From: Dyadobacter pollutisoli
Lineage (GTDB): Bacteria > Bacteroidota > Bacteroidia > Cytophagales > Spirosomataceae
Direction of reading: 5' to 3'
Length of the DNA stretch: 64,000 nucleotides
Assembly: GCF_026625565.1 (NCBI RefSeq)
Contig: NZ_CP112998.1
Span: 4,528,501-4,592,500 of the forward strand
Part shown: piece by piece, positions 1 to 7,562 of the stretch
Numbering within the stretch: position 1 is the first letter of the stretch
How the letters are laid out: each line of letters starts with the position of its first letter
Made by a program: the position numbers and the translations under genes
The notes under the pieces: generated by a model
Seen by the model: only the letters and a program-made list of their open reading frames with translations
The model's database searches: none
Told to the model about the DNA's origin: nothing

Positions 1-37
1 TGTAGGCTATGTAATATTTTCATTCTAATTTCACCAC

Positions 38-52
38 AAGTTTAATACTTCA
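38..52 (+). promoter_or_regulatory. 15-nt upstream motif, copy 1
   Basis: The 15-mer aagtttaatacttca ends 23 nt before the ATG of the DUF2911 gene. The same 15-mer recurs at 3277-3291, just before a lipoprotein gene. It is not the standard Bacteroidota -7 box. It may be a promoter for an alternative sigma factor or a chance AT-rich match; function is inferred only from position. Confidence 0.25.
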
Positions 53-75
53 AGAAATAAACCACCTTATTCAAA

Positions 76-987
76 ATGAAAAAGTATCTATTATCTGTTT
101 CCATCGCCGCTTTGCTGGTTACCCAATCCATGGGCCAGCGCACGCCGCAACCAAGTCCGGCAGCTGGGGTTATGCAGACTATTGGTGTCACTGATTTTAC
201 AGTTAAATATTCCCGGCCATTCATCAAAGGACGTAAAGTGTTCGCCGACAGCTCCGTTTTGGCACCCTACAACCAGATCTGGCGTACCGGAGCCAATGCT
301 GCAACCACATTCGAAGCCAGTACTGAGTTTTCATTCGGTGGCAGGAAGGTTCCAGCTGGTAAGTATGCATTGTTCACCATTCCATCCGGCGCCGCCTGGA
401 CGGTGATGTTGAATAAAAATTATGAGCAGGGAGCAGAAGGTTACAAGGAATCCGATGATCTGGCCAAGATCATGGTAGTACCTACATCGAACCAGTTCAA
501 CGAAGCATTCAAGATTGAGATTGAACCGGTGAATGACAGCACTGCTTACCTTAATATTTCATGGTCGTCTGTTAATATCCCCATTCCACTTGCGGTTAGC
601 ACAGAAAGCCTGACATTGAATGCATTGAACAAAGCAGTTGCAGAAAAACCCGAAGATGTAGCAGTATTGCAAAGCACAGCAGGATATTTACTGTCAAAAG
701 GCAAAGATTTACAAATTGCATTAGGCCTGGCTGACAAAGCGATTGGCTTGAAAGAATCATTCTCAAACTTGTGGATCAAAGCGCAGATCCTTAGCAAACT
801 AGGCAAAGTAAACGAAGCTATTCCGGTTGCGCAAAAGGCGTTGACAGTAGGCGCCGCATCGGGCGATGGTGCATTTGCGTCATTCTACAAAGGTCAAATC
901 GAGAAAGGGTTGGCAGATTTGCAATCCAAAGCGACACCAGTGAAAGAAGTTGTGTCGGCAGTAAAAGGAAAGAAGAAAAAGAAATGA
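76..987 (+). CDS. Secreted DUF2911 domain protein with C-terminal TPR-like region
   Basis: 303 residues. A signal peptide of about 20 residues (Lys-Lys, hydrophobic core, cleavage near SMG-Q) sends it to the periplasm or outside. Residues about 25-170 match the DUF2911 pattern that I recognise from Bacteroidota (YSRPFIKGRKVF, then NQIWRTGANAATTFE, then VPAGKYALFTIP). Residues about 195-280 look like two or three TPR-type helical repeats (ALGLADKAIGL, NEAIPVAQKALTVG). The C-terminus is a run of lysines. The family has no established biochemical role. The gene is alone on the plus strand and converges with the TRIC-family gene across a repeat-rich gap at 988-1197. The ATG at 76 is supported by the signal peptide that follows it directly. 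Confidence 0.85.
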   Translation: MKKYLLSVSIAALLVTQSMGQRTPQPSPAAGVMQTIGVTDFTVKYSRPFIKGRKVFADSSVLAPYNQIWRTGANAATTFEASTEFSFGGRKVPAGKYALFTIPSGAAWTVMLNKNYEQGAEGYKESDDLAKIMVVPTSNQFNEAFKIEIEPVNDSTAYLNISWSSVNIPIPLAVSTESLTLNALNKAVAEKPEDVAVLQSTAGYLLSKGKDLQIALGLADKAIGLKESFSNLWIKAQILSKLGKVNEAIPVAQKALTVGAASGDGAFASFYKGQIEKGLADLQSKATPVKEVVSAVKGKKKKK

Positions 988-1014
988 TCGTTTGCAGGTC
1001 GCGGATGGTGCAAT

Positions 1015-1199
1015 TGTTACATCCCTGACGGGATTTGAAAATCATCAACATTCGTTTTTTCTACCGAGGTTGCGTCGCTACGCGACTTTACACCGTGCCA
1101 AGTCAATGCCGTTAGGCATGTAACCGCGGTAGCAAAAAGATTTTCACAAATATTCAAAATGCCGTCAGGTATGTAACAAACATCCCCTGACGGCATTTT
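1015..1199. repeat. Composite nested inverted-repeat element A (cloverleaf-like)
   Basis: Nested complementary arms: 1015-1022 with 1171-1178 (8 bp), 1036-1043 with 1139-1146 (8 bp) and 1061-1071 with 1122-1132 (10 of 11). Inside them sit two small hairpins: 1074-1078 with 1082-1086, and atgcc/ggcat at 1106-1110 with 1115-1119. At the right edge a 14-bp perfect inverted repeat (1156-1169 with 1186-1199) overlaps the stop of the minus-strand gene and could terminate it. The element fills the gap between convergent genes. It resembles REP/BIME-type intergenic repeats and shares its architecture with the element at 7563-7712. Confidence 0.75.
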
Positions 1200-1806
1200 A
1201 TCTAAAAAATCTCGGAACACTCCATCCGTTGCGGACGGCCAGGATCCTGATCACGATGATGACGAGCGACGCTGTAATAAAGGCGACATTTCGTTCTGCT
1301 CCCAATTTATCCAATAACAAATAACTGCACGCTCCCGCAAAACACGCCGTTGCATATACTTCCTTCCGGTAAATGATCGGAATCTCATTGGTCATTACAT
1401 CCCGTATTACCCCACCCATAGTCGCTGTAAAAACGCCCATAATCACTGCAATTTCAGGTCTGACACCTAAATGCAATGCTTTTTCAGTCCCGACGATCGT
1501 AAAAAGGGCGATACCAAAAGTGTCAAACAGGAACAAGGTCTTGCGGAGACGTAACAGGTATTTGTAAAATACGAATGTGACCAGAATACCGGCCATAATC
1601 GCATAAACAATGGTAATGTCGCTGATCCAAACCAGCGGGTAGCTATCAAGCAAAATATCCCTTAATGTACCTCCGCCAATGGACGAAATGAATGCGGTAA
1701 AACTGGCACCAAACCAATCCTGATGCTTTTGGTCTTTCACGGCAAGCGCGCCGGAAATTGCAAAAGCAAAGGTTCCAATGATCTCTAAAATATACTGAAT
1801 GCTCAT
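1198..1806 (-). CDS. TRIC / UPF0126 (YadS/YicG-type) membrane channel protein
   Basis: 202 residues with six or seven hydrophobic segments. It carries the two internally repeated glycine-rich signatures of this family, SSIGGGTLRDILL and TMGGVIRDVMTNEIP, each ending in R-D. Bacterial and archaeal relatives of the trimeric intracellular cation channels share this two-fold repeat and conduct monovalent cations; a role as an inner-membrane cation channel is inferred by family. It lies 12 nt downstream of thyA on the same strand and probably shares its transcript. The usual length of the family is about 200 residues, so it looks intact. Confidence 0.88.
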   Translation of the reverse strand: MSIQYILEIIGTFAFAISGALAVKDQKHQDWFGASFTAFISSIGGGTLRDILLDSYPLVWISDITIVYAIMAGILVTFVFYKYLLRLRKTLFLFDTFGIALFTIVGTEKALHLGVRPEIAVIMGVFTATMGGVIRDVMTNEIPIIYRKEVYATACFAGACSYLLLDKLGAERNVAFITASLVIIVIRILAVRNGWSVPRFFR

Positions 1807-1818
1807 TCCTATGAATCC

Positions 1819-2640
1819 CTAAACCGCTACCGGCGCTTTAATGCCAGGCCAGGGATTATAATTTTGAAGTTCAAAATCTTCGAATTTGAAATCAAACACA
1901 CTTTTTACATCAGGATTGATAGCCATTTGAGGCAGGTCTCTCGGCTCGCGGCTGAGTTGCAACTCTACCTGATCCAAATGGTTGAGATAAATATGCGTAT
2001 CGCCGCCTGTCCATACAAAATCTCCCAGATCAAGCTCGCATTCCTGCGCGATCATCATGGTCAGCAGGGCATAGCTTGCGATGTTGAATGGTACTCCCAG
2101 AAAAACATCGGCACTACGCTGGTAAAGCTGGCACGACAGTTTGCCTCTTGTTTCGCCAGCATCGGTGTCGGGAGGCGCGACGTAAAACTGGAACAATGCA
2201 TGACATGGCTGCAATTTCATTTCCGACAATTCGGAAGGATTCCAGGCGGAAACAATGATCCTGCGCGAATCAGGGGAGTTTTTCAGCTGTTTCAGGATTT
2301 CCTGCAACTGATCGACAGACTTACCATTGGCTCCCTCCCAGCTGCGCCATTGTTTGCCGTAAACCGGTCCGAGGTCGCCATTTTCATCGGCCCATTCGTC
2401 CCATATGGAAACACCATTGTCTTTCAAATACTTGATATTCGTATCACCCTGTAAAAACCATAGCAGCTCATAGATTATTGACTTGGTATGCACCTTTTTA
2501 GTGGTTACCAGCGGAAAGCCATCCTTTAAATTAAACCGCATTTGGTAGCCAAAAACACTAATGGTACCAGTTCCGGTCCGGTCTGTTTTGCGGACACCAT
2601 TTTGAAGAATGTGGCGTAATAAATCGTGATATTGCTGCAT
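1819..2640 (-). CDS. thyA: Thymidylate synthase
   Basis: 273 residues, slightly longer than the 264 of the E. coli enzyme. It makes dTMP from dUMP with methylene-tetrahydrofolate as carbon donor and reductant. The catalytic cysteine is C146 in LQPCHALFQF, and the phosphate-binding arginine lies in RTGTGT (R21). The CQLYQRSADVFLGVPFN stretch that follows is a family hallmark. The extra length comes partly from a small insertion (PPDTDAGETRGK) just after the active site. It sits in a same-strand run with osmC upstream (35 nt) and the TRIC gene downstream (12 nt). No folA is visible in the window. Confidence 0.97.
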   Translation of the reverse strand: MQQYHDLLRHILQNGVRKTDRTGTGTISVFGYQMRFNLKDGFPLVTTKKVHTKSIIYELLWFLQGDTNIKYLKDNGVSIWDEWADENGDLGPVYGKQWRSWEGANGKSVDQLQEILKQLKNSPDSRRIIVSAWNPSELSEMKLQPCHALFQFYVAPPDTDAGETRGKLSCQLYQRSADVFLGVPFNIASYALLTMMIAQECELDLGDFVWTGGDTHIYLNHLDQVELQLSREPRDLPQMAINPDVKSVFDFKFEDFELQNYNPWPGIKAPVAV

Positions 2641-2675
2641 TGGAAATTTGAATTGACACTTTTATTGATTCTGAA

Positions 2676-3104
2676 CTAAGCAGCCGTTATTTCAACACTG
2701 TAAGTAATGGTTGCCAGCGCTTCCATTTGGGCAGTAGCTGAGCAATACTTTTCCATTGACAATGCGATCGCGCGATTGATCTTGTTCTCATCCAGCTGAT
2801 TACCGGTAAATTTGAACAGCAAATGGATCTTACGGAATGGTTTCCTCATGGTATCCGCTTCCTGCTCGCGGTCGCCTTCCGTAATGATGCGAAAATCTGT
2901 AATATCCTGACGTTGTTTCTTCAAAATCAGCACCACATCAATAGCGCTGCAACTTGCCAGGCCCATTAATAATAACTCCATTGGTCTCACACCCAGGTTA
3001 CTTCCGCCAATGTCAGGCGAGCCGTCGGTATGTACTTTTACTTCTGATGAACCGCTGCCTTCAAAGTGGAAGGCGTCGTTTACGCGGACTAATTCTACTT
3101 TCAT
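2676..3104 (-). CDS. OsmC family (organic hydroperoxide/osmotic stress) protein
   Basis: 142 residues, typical for the family. OsmC/Ohr proteins reduce organic hydroperoxides with a peroxidatic and a resolving cysteine. Both expected cysteines are present: C52 in GLASCSAIDV and C121 in KYCSATAQ, with the conserved PMELLLMGLASC helix start around residue 41. The sequence is closer to the YhfA/OsmC-like branch than to Ohr, so the physiological substrate is uncertain. It is the first gene of a likely osmC-thyA-TRIC operon, reading toward lower coordinates. Confidence 0.9.
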   Translation of the reverse strand: MKVELVRVNDAFHFEGSGSSEVKVHTDGSPDIGGSNLGVRPMELLLMGLASCSAIDVVLILKKQRQDITDFRIITEGDREQEADTMRKPFRKIHLLFKFTGNQLDENKINRAIALSMEKYCSATAQMEALATITYSVEITAA

Positions 3105-3276
3105 AATTTGCTACTCGGGTTATCCGGACGGATCTTCCATCCATGATTTTGATCGTCTTTATCTCTTAAGGATTTGGACAGAATCAAAGTTCAAATATAC
3201 TGGATCATTAGCGAATCGGCTATTTACCTTAATAATTTAAAAACTACTATAATCCTTGTATATTCGTTTTTATTAA

Positions 3277-3291
3277 AAGTTTAATACTTCA
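3277..3291 (+). promoter_or_regulatory. 15-nt upstream motif, copy 2
   Basis: Identical to the 15-mer at 38-52. Here it ends only 5 nt before the ATG of the lipoprotein gene. If it acts as a promoter the mRNA would be almost leaderless. Confidence 0.25.
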
Positions 3292-3296
3292 TTGAG

Positions 3297-3731
3297 ATGC
3301 TAAAACTATGCGCTGGCATAATGTTATGTCTGGTTTTATGTACAGGTTGTAAAAAGGAAGCCGAGAAAGAGCCTGTTGTGAAGGAACCTGAGCTTACCGA
3401 AAAGAGCCTCGTTGGAACCTATAAAGGCTATAAATTTTTCAACAAGTCGTACAAAGATTCGCTGGCTGTAACCATGAAAGTAGAATGGGTTTCAGACCAA
3501 AAAATGAACATTGAAGAAATAACGCCTTTCAACCACGTTAAGCAAATAGAACTGACCGGCTTCAATTTCACTTACGACCGGGGAGTGGGCGAAGATGATT
3601 GCGGAAGAATAACAATGACTGGCACCGGCAACTTTAAAGGTACCAGCCTGTACGTGATCGAAACCATTAAATGTACCAGGACTGAGAGGCCTGATAAGTA
3701 TGTGGAATACAAGGTCACAAAGACCCAGTAA
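3297..3731 (+). CDS. Small putative lipoprotein, function unknown
   Basis: 144 residues. The N-terminus MLKLCAGIMLCLVLCTGC followed by charged residues has the shape of a lipoprotein signal with C18 as the lipidated cysteine. The lipobox is CTGC, with cysteine instead of leucine at -3. The rest is a soluble, probably beta-rich domain (GTYKGYKFFNKSYKDSLAVTMKVEW, then DDCGRITMTGTGNFKGTSLYV) like the many small Bacteroidota lipoproteins with lipocalin-like folds. I do not recognise a named family. The stop codon is the first base triplet of a 14-bp tandem repeat that fills most of the gap to the next gene. Confidence 0.75.
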   Translation: MLKLCAGIMLCLVLCTGCKKEAEKEPVVKEPELTEKSLVGTYKGYKFFNKSYKDSLAVTMKVEWVSDQKMNIEEITPFNHVKQIELTGFNFTYDRGVGEDDCGRITMTGTGNFKGTSLYVIETIKCTRTERPDKYVEYKVTKTQ

Positions 3732-3770
3732 GCGTTACCCGGTAAGCGTTACCCGGTAAGCGTTACCCGA
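3729..3770. repeat. Three tandem 14-bp repeats
   Basis: The unit taagcgttacccgg occurs at 3729-3742, 3743-3756 and 3757-3770 (last copy ends in ga). The first copy begins at the stop codon of the lipoprotein gene. Each junction contains ggtaa-gcg-ttacc, a small hairpin. Copy number could vary by slippage. Confidence 0.9.
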
Positions 3771-3782
3771 TAAACCGACAGA

Positions 3783-4028
3783 ATGATGTGGAAAGAAGAG
3801 GATAACAAACTAAAAAAAAGCTTCACTTTTAAAGATTTTAAGAAAGCTTTTGCATTTATGACCGAAGTCGCAGAAACGGTTGACAAAATGGACCATCATC
3901 CTTTTTGGACCAATATGTACAACAAGGTCACTTTTGAATTGAACACCCACGATGCGGGGGATATTGTAACCGAAAAAGATAAGAAGCTGGCGGCGGCGAT
4001 TGATGCAATTTTTGAAAAGAGCAAATAA
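3783..4028 (+). CDS. Pterin-4a-carbinolamine dehydratase family protein (PhhB/DCoH-like)
   Basis: 81 residues. It dehydrates 4a-hydroxytetrahydropterin, recycling the cofactor of aromatic amino acid hydroxylases. The hallmark stretch is present: MDHHPFW (H38, H39), then NKVTFELNTHDAGDIVTEKD (H56, D57), then LAAAI. It is shorter than the 95-110 residues usual for the family because the N-terminal strand region is reduced, as in many Bacteroidota copies. The start could be either Met of MMW. No phenylalanine hydroxylase gene is nearby, so the partner is unknown. It lies between the 14-bp repeats and rsmI. Confidence 0.88.
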   Translation: MMWKEEDNKLKKSFTFKDFKKAFAFMTEVAETVDKMDHHPFWTNMYNKVTFELNTHDAGDIVTEKDKKLAAAIDAIFEKSK

Positions 4029-4063
4029 CTGCCTCCCATATTTTAGTGCCCTAAAGAATTTAA

Positions 4064-4777
4064 ATGAAACTTTACATAGTACCCACGCCCATTGGCAACC
4101 TGGAAGATATCACACTCCGAGCTATCAATGTGTTGAAGAGTGTGGATGTGGTTTTGGCTGAGGATACCCGCACCTCAGGTACATTGCTCAAACATCTTGG
4201 GATCTCCAAACCCATGCATAGTTACCACATTCACAATGAGCATCAGACCGTTACCCGGGTTGTTGAACGTATTTTAAAGGGCGAAAGCATGGCCCTCGTT
4301 TCGGATGCAGGAACACCTGCCGTTTCGGATCCGGGTTTTTTGCTGGTGAGGGAATGTATCAAACAGGGCGTTGCCGTTGAATGTCTCCCCGGCCCTACCG
4401 CTTTTGTCCCCGCATTGGTCAACTCAGGCCTCCCGAGCGACCGCTTTACATTTGAAGGTTTTTTACCCCATAAAAAGGGTCGCCAAACTCGTCTTCAAAA
4501 CCTGGTAGAAGAAGAACGTACGATGATTTTTTACGAATCTCCTCATCGGCTGATCAAGGCTTTACAGCAGTTTGCAGAGTTTTTTGGCGCCGACCGGCAG
4601 GTTTGTGTTTCCAGGGAACTGTCGAAGATTTATGAAGAGAATGTCAGGGGAACGGTTCAGGAAGTAATAGCCTACTTTTCCGAAAAAACAGTTAAAGGGG
4701 AGATTGTCATCGTCCTGGCCGGTAAGGCCGAAGAGAAAAAGAAATCTGAAAAATATGCGGACGAAGATCCCGAATAA
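4064..4777 (+). CDS. rsmI: 16S rRNA (cytidine(1402)-2'-O)-methyltransferase
   Basis: 237 residues. RsmI uses S-adenosylmethionine to 2'-O-methylate C1402 of 16S rRNA in the decoding centre. The tetrapyrrole-methylase fold motifs are clear: LYIVPTPIGNLEDITLRA at the N-terminus, LAEDTRTSG, MALVSDAGTPAVSDPG near residue 85, and LPGPTAFVPALVNSGLP. It lacks the extra C-terminal domain of the E. coli protein (286 residues), which is common in Bacteroidota. The stop is followed after 1 nt by the DUF4105 start, so the two are almost certainly co-transcribed. Confidence 0.96.
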   Translation: MKLYIVPTPIGNLEDITLRAINVLKSVDVVLAEDTRTSGTLLKHLGISKPMHSYHIHNEHQTVTRVVERILKGESMALVSDAGTPAVSDPGFLLVRECIKQGVAVECLPGPTAFVPALVNSGLPSDRFTFEGFLPHKKGRQTRLQNLVEEERTMIFYESPHRLIKALQQFAEFFGADRQVCVSRELSKIYEENVRGTVQEVIAYFSEKTVKGEIVIVLAGKAEEKKKSEKYADEDPE

Positions 4778-4778
4778 T

Positions 4779-5978
4779 ATGAACCCGAACTATCGCCAGT
4801 CTTTTAAAAGCCTAACAATTGCCGTTCTCTTTTTTTTGGGCCTTAGTTTGACGGCATCTGCCCAGTTTGCCACATTGAGCCCCCACGCAAAGGTAAGCCT
4901 GGTCACTTTTGGGCCTGGGGAGGAGTTATATTCAGGATTCGGGCATAGCACGATCTGGATTTCCGATCCTATGTTGGGGCTCGACAATGCTTACAGTTAT
5001 GGCACTTTTAGTTTCGAGTCGGGCAATTTTTATATCAAATTTCTGCGCGGGACGCTTCCGTACAAGATCTCAGTAGAGCCGATGGCGCTTCTTATACCTT
5101 TTTACAGATCAGAAAACCGGTCTGTTTCCGAGCAGGTTTTAAATCTTTCGCAGGCACAAAAACAGAAGCTTTACAACTATCTGGAAACTAACTACCTGCC
5201 TCAAAATCGCTTATATCAATATAAATTTTTCTACGACAACTGTGCGACCCGGTTGGTGGATGCCCTGAAAGCGGCAAGCGGCGATAGCCTAATTTATACG
5301 GGGTATACCAAAGAAAAACTAAGTTTCAGGCAATGGATTGACAGATATGCTTTTAAACAAAATCCCTGGGCCGACTTTGGAATGGACCTGGCGATTGGTG
5401 CGCAGGCTGATGAAATTGCGACTGCTGAACAAGCCACTTTTTTACCGGACAATCTGGCTACTGCATTCGCTGACGCAAAAATTAAAACCGCATCGGGTAT
5501 TATGCCTCTGGTTGTTGCAAAGCACGATTTGTTTACCGCTGAACCTATCATATACAAAGGCATATTTACGCCAACAGTCACATTCTGGACGTTAGCAGTG
5601 CTGGTCTTGACATTAACTTATTGGCAGACAAAAAAAGAGATCGTCAACTTTACTTTGGACAAGATACTGTTTTCTGTTGTCGGGCTTGCCGGCTGGATTT
5701 TAGTGGTTCTCTGGGCGATCAGGAACGATGGCACTACCCAATGGAACTATGATATTCTATGGGCCTTTCCATTGTGGATGCCGCTGATTTTCTTCTTTTC
5801 CGAGAAGAAGAAACCTTACTGGTTCCAGTTCTTGTTAATATTTTACGGATTTCTCTTACTTTGCGCAACAGGCAATGTGTTGAAACATAATTATGTAGTG
5901 ATCCCTATCATCTTAACATTGATCATCAGGGTTTACTACATTAATAATTCACTTTCTAAAATTCCCGAAAAAGGATAA
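4779..5978 (+). CDS. DUF4105 / Lnb-like membrane protein (candidate lipoprotein N-acyltransferase family)
   Basis: 399 residues from the ATG at 4779, chosen because a signal anchor (residues about 8-28, ending SLTASAQ) follows at once and the stop of rsmI is 1 nt away. The periplasmic N-terminal domain carries FGHSTIWISD (H56) and FYDNCATRLVDAL (C155), a His-Cys pair like that of the DUF4105/Lnb family. The C-terminal third has four or five membrane segments (about residues 250-395). Lnb proteins of Bacteroides have been reported to N-acylate lipoproteins, replacing Lnt. Family membership is seen; that this copy acylates lipoproteins is inferred. It is followed after 7 nt by the inositol-monophosphatase gene. 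Confidence 0.82.
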   Translation: MNPNYRQSFKSLTIAVLFFLGLSLTASAQFATLSPHAKVSLVTFGPGEELYSGFGHSTIWISDPMLGLDNAYSYGTFSFESGNFYIKFLRGTLPYKISVEPMALLIPFYRSENRSVSEQVLNLSQAQKQKLYNYLETNYLPQNRLYQYKFFYDNCATRLVDALKAASGDSLIYTGYTKEKLSFRQWIDRYAFKQNPWADFGMDLAIGAQADEIATAEQATFLPDNLATAFADAKIKTASGIMPLVVAKHDLFTAEPIIYKGIFTPTVTFWTLAVLVLTLTYWQTKKEIVNFTLDKILFSVVGLAGWILVVLWAIRNDGTTQWNYDILWAFPLWMPLIFFFSEKKKPYWFQFLLIFYGFLLLCATGNVLKHNYVVIPIILTLIIRVYYINNSLSKIPEKG

Positions 5979-5985
5979 ATATAGT

Positions 5986-6777
5986 ATGGATCTTGAACTG
6001 CTGACACAACAAACCATTGAAATTGTAAGGCAGGCTTCTTCATTTATTCAACAGGAAGCTGCACTTTTTTCCCGTGATAAAATCGAGTACAAAGACCTGA
6101 ATAACCTGGTTTCTTATGTCGATAAAGAGGCTGAAAAACTGCTGGTTGCGGGATTAAGCCAAATTCTCCCGGAAGCAAGTTACATTACAGAAGAAGGTAC
6201 AACGGGTCAGGAGCCGGATCCTGAGGCATTGAACTGGATCATCGATCCGCTCGACGGGACTACCAATTTTATTCACGGCATACCTGTGTATTGCGTGAGC
6301 GTAGGGCTCGCCAGAGGCAAAGAATTGCTGCTCGGCGTTATCCACGAGCCTAGCCTGAACGAAATGTTTTATGCCTGGCAGGGAGGCGGGGCCTGGTGCA
6401 ATGGCAAGAGTATCAAGGTTTCCAATGTGCCGCTTTTGCAGGACAGCCTGATCGCCACAGGGTTCCCTTACTATAAATTCGAAAAGCAAAAACGGTATAT
6501 GTACATTCTCGAACTGCTGATGCAAAAAACGCACGGTATCCGCAGAATGGGCGCCGCAGCAGTGGATCTGGCTTACGTCGCAGCAGGTCGTTTCGACGGA
6601 TTTTATGAATATAATCTCAATTCCTGGGATATGGCGGCCGGCGTATTGATGATCAAAGAGGCAGGCGGCACCGTAACTGATTTCAATGGTGACGACAACT
6701 ATCTTTTCGGCGGAGATATCATCGCAGCTTCCGGTGCTCACAAGGAACTGGTAGAAGTAATCAGGGGAAATTTTTAA
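5986..6777 (+). CDS. Inositol monophosphatase family protein (SuhB-like)
   Basis: 263 residues. These Mg-dependent phosphatases hydrolyse inositol-1-phosphate or related sugar and nucleotide phosphates. Metal ligands are visible: E69/E70 in ITEEG, D87-D90 in WIIDPLDGTTNFIHG, and D215 in NSWDMAAGVLMIKEAGG. Length and motif spacing are normal for the family. It is third in the rsmI-DUF4105 run. Substrate cannot be assigned: SuhB, CysQ and histidinol-phosphatase relatives share these motifs, although overall the sequence looks closest to IMPase/SuhB. Confidence 0.93.
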   Translation: MDLELLTQQTIEIVRQASSFIQQEAALFSRDKIEYKDLNNLVSYVDKEAEKLLVAGLSQILPEASYITEEGTTGQEPDPEALNWIIDPLDGTTNFIHGIPVYCVSVGLARGKELLLGVIHEPSLNEMFYAWQGGGAWCNGKSIKVSNVPLLQDSLIATGFPYYKFEKQKRYMYILELLMQKTHGIRRMGAAAVDLAYVAAGRFDGFYEYNLNSWDMAAGVLMIKEAGGTVTDFNGDDNYLFGGDIIAASGAHKELVEVIRGNF

Positions 6778-6841
6778 AACCTCTCAAGTATCGCGCCAGC
6801 AACTCATTCGGCCATTCACTCATTCACTCATTCAAAATTAA

Positions 6842-7381
6842 ATGGACTCAGACCAACTTCGTTATCCTATCGGCAAATTTCAAGCCCAGGACAGCTATAC
6901 CCCGACGGAAGTAAAATCGAATATTCAGATCATCAGTGCCCTACCTTCTAAATTCATCAATTTGCTGGGTGCCTGGGACGACGACAAACTGAATACACCA
7001 TATCGCCCGGACGGCTGGACAGTAAGGCAGTTGGTTCATCATGTGGCGGATAGTCACATCAATGCCTACACACGGTGCAGGCTGGCGATGACTGAGGACA
7101 ATCCGACGATTAAGCCTTATGAGGAACAATTATGGGCTGAGTTGCCGGATGCCAAAATGGCACAGGTAGAATTATCTATTCAGTTGCTGCGCTATGTGCA
7201 TTTACGCTGGGTTTTGTTGTTGAACTCAATGGATGAAAACGATCTGGCCAGAACATATGTGCATCCCGCTACCGGCCGTGTAACCCGTTTGGATGAAGTG
7301 ATCGCGAGTTATGCGTGGCATAGCGAGCACCATTACCAGCATGCTTACAGGCTGGCGGCCAGGAACAATTGGCAATCGTAA
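6842..7381 (+). CDS. DinB/YfiT family metal-dependent protein (BstA-like)
   Basis: 179 residues, a four-helix DinB fold. The metal-binding histidines are visible in VHHVADSH (H66/H67, H72) and near the C-terminus in YAWHSEHHYQHAYRLA (H160, H163, H164, H167). The N-terminal motif LRYPIGKF and the GWTVRQLVHHVADSH stretch are typical of the YfiT/BstA group. Relatives in Firmicutes act as bacillithiol S-transferases; others are called putative metal-dependent hydrolases. The thiol partner here is not known. The gene follows the phosphatase after 64 nt and precedes a 53-residue Cys-rich protein by 14 nt. Confidence 0.88.
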   Translation: MDSDQLRYPIGKFQAQDSYTPTEVKSNIQIISALPSKFINLLGAWDDDKLNTPYRPDGWTVRQLVHHVADSHINAYTRCRLAMTEDNPTIKPYEEQLWAELPDAKMAQVELSIQLLRYVHLRWVLLLNSMDENDLARTYVHPATGRVTRLDEVIASYAWHSEHHYQHAYRLAARNNWQS

Positions 7382-7395
7382 AGTGTTTTTAAGCT

Positions 7396-7557
7396 ATGCC
7401 AGTTCAAGAGATCATTATTTTCCTCCTTTTCGCCGCCGCAGCCGGATACATTGGCTGGCGCATATGGAAAACATTCGATAGCCGCAACAGCGGCGGATGT
7501 GCAAAAGGATGCGGCTGCGCCGCAGACAAGGCGGCATCGGATGCAAAAATGGGATAA
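7396..7557 (+). CDS. FeoB-associated Cys-rich membrane protein-like small protein
   Basis: 53 residues, starting with MPVQEIIIFLLFAAAAGYIG. There is one membrane helix at residues about 5-24, a short basic stretch (WRIWKTFDSRN) and a Cys-rich tail, GGCAKGCGCAADK (C35, C39, C41). This is the layout of the small proteins annotated as FeoB-associated or attachment-p12-like in Bacteroidota, which usually sit next to ferrous iron transporters. No feoA or feoB lies in this window, so a link to iron is by family only. The gene is 14 nt downstream of the DinB gene and ends 5 nt before the nested repeat element B. Confidence 0.75.
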   Translation: MPVQEIIIFLLFAAAAGYIGWRIWKTFDSRNSGGCAKGCGCAADKAASDAKMG

Positions 7558-7562
7558 TTAAC

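Noticed and set aside
1864..2454. 196-residue plus-strand open frame
   Set aside because: It is antisense to thyA, whose catalytic motifs are intact; there is no independent evidence for a gene.
3729..3770. Possible start of a CRISPR array
   Set aside because: The three units are only 14 bp long and directly adjacent, with no spacers, and there are no cas genes.
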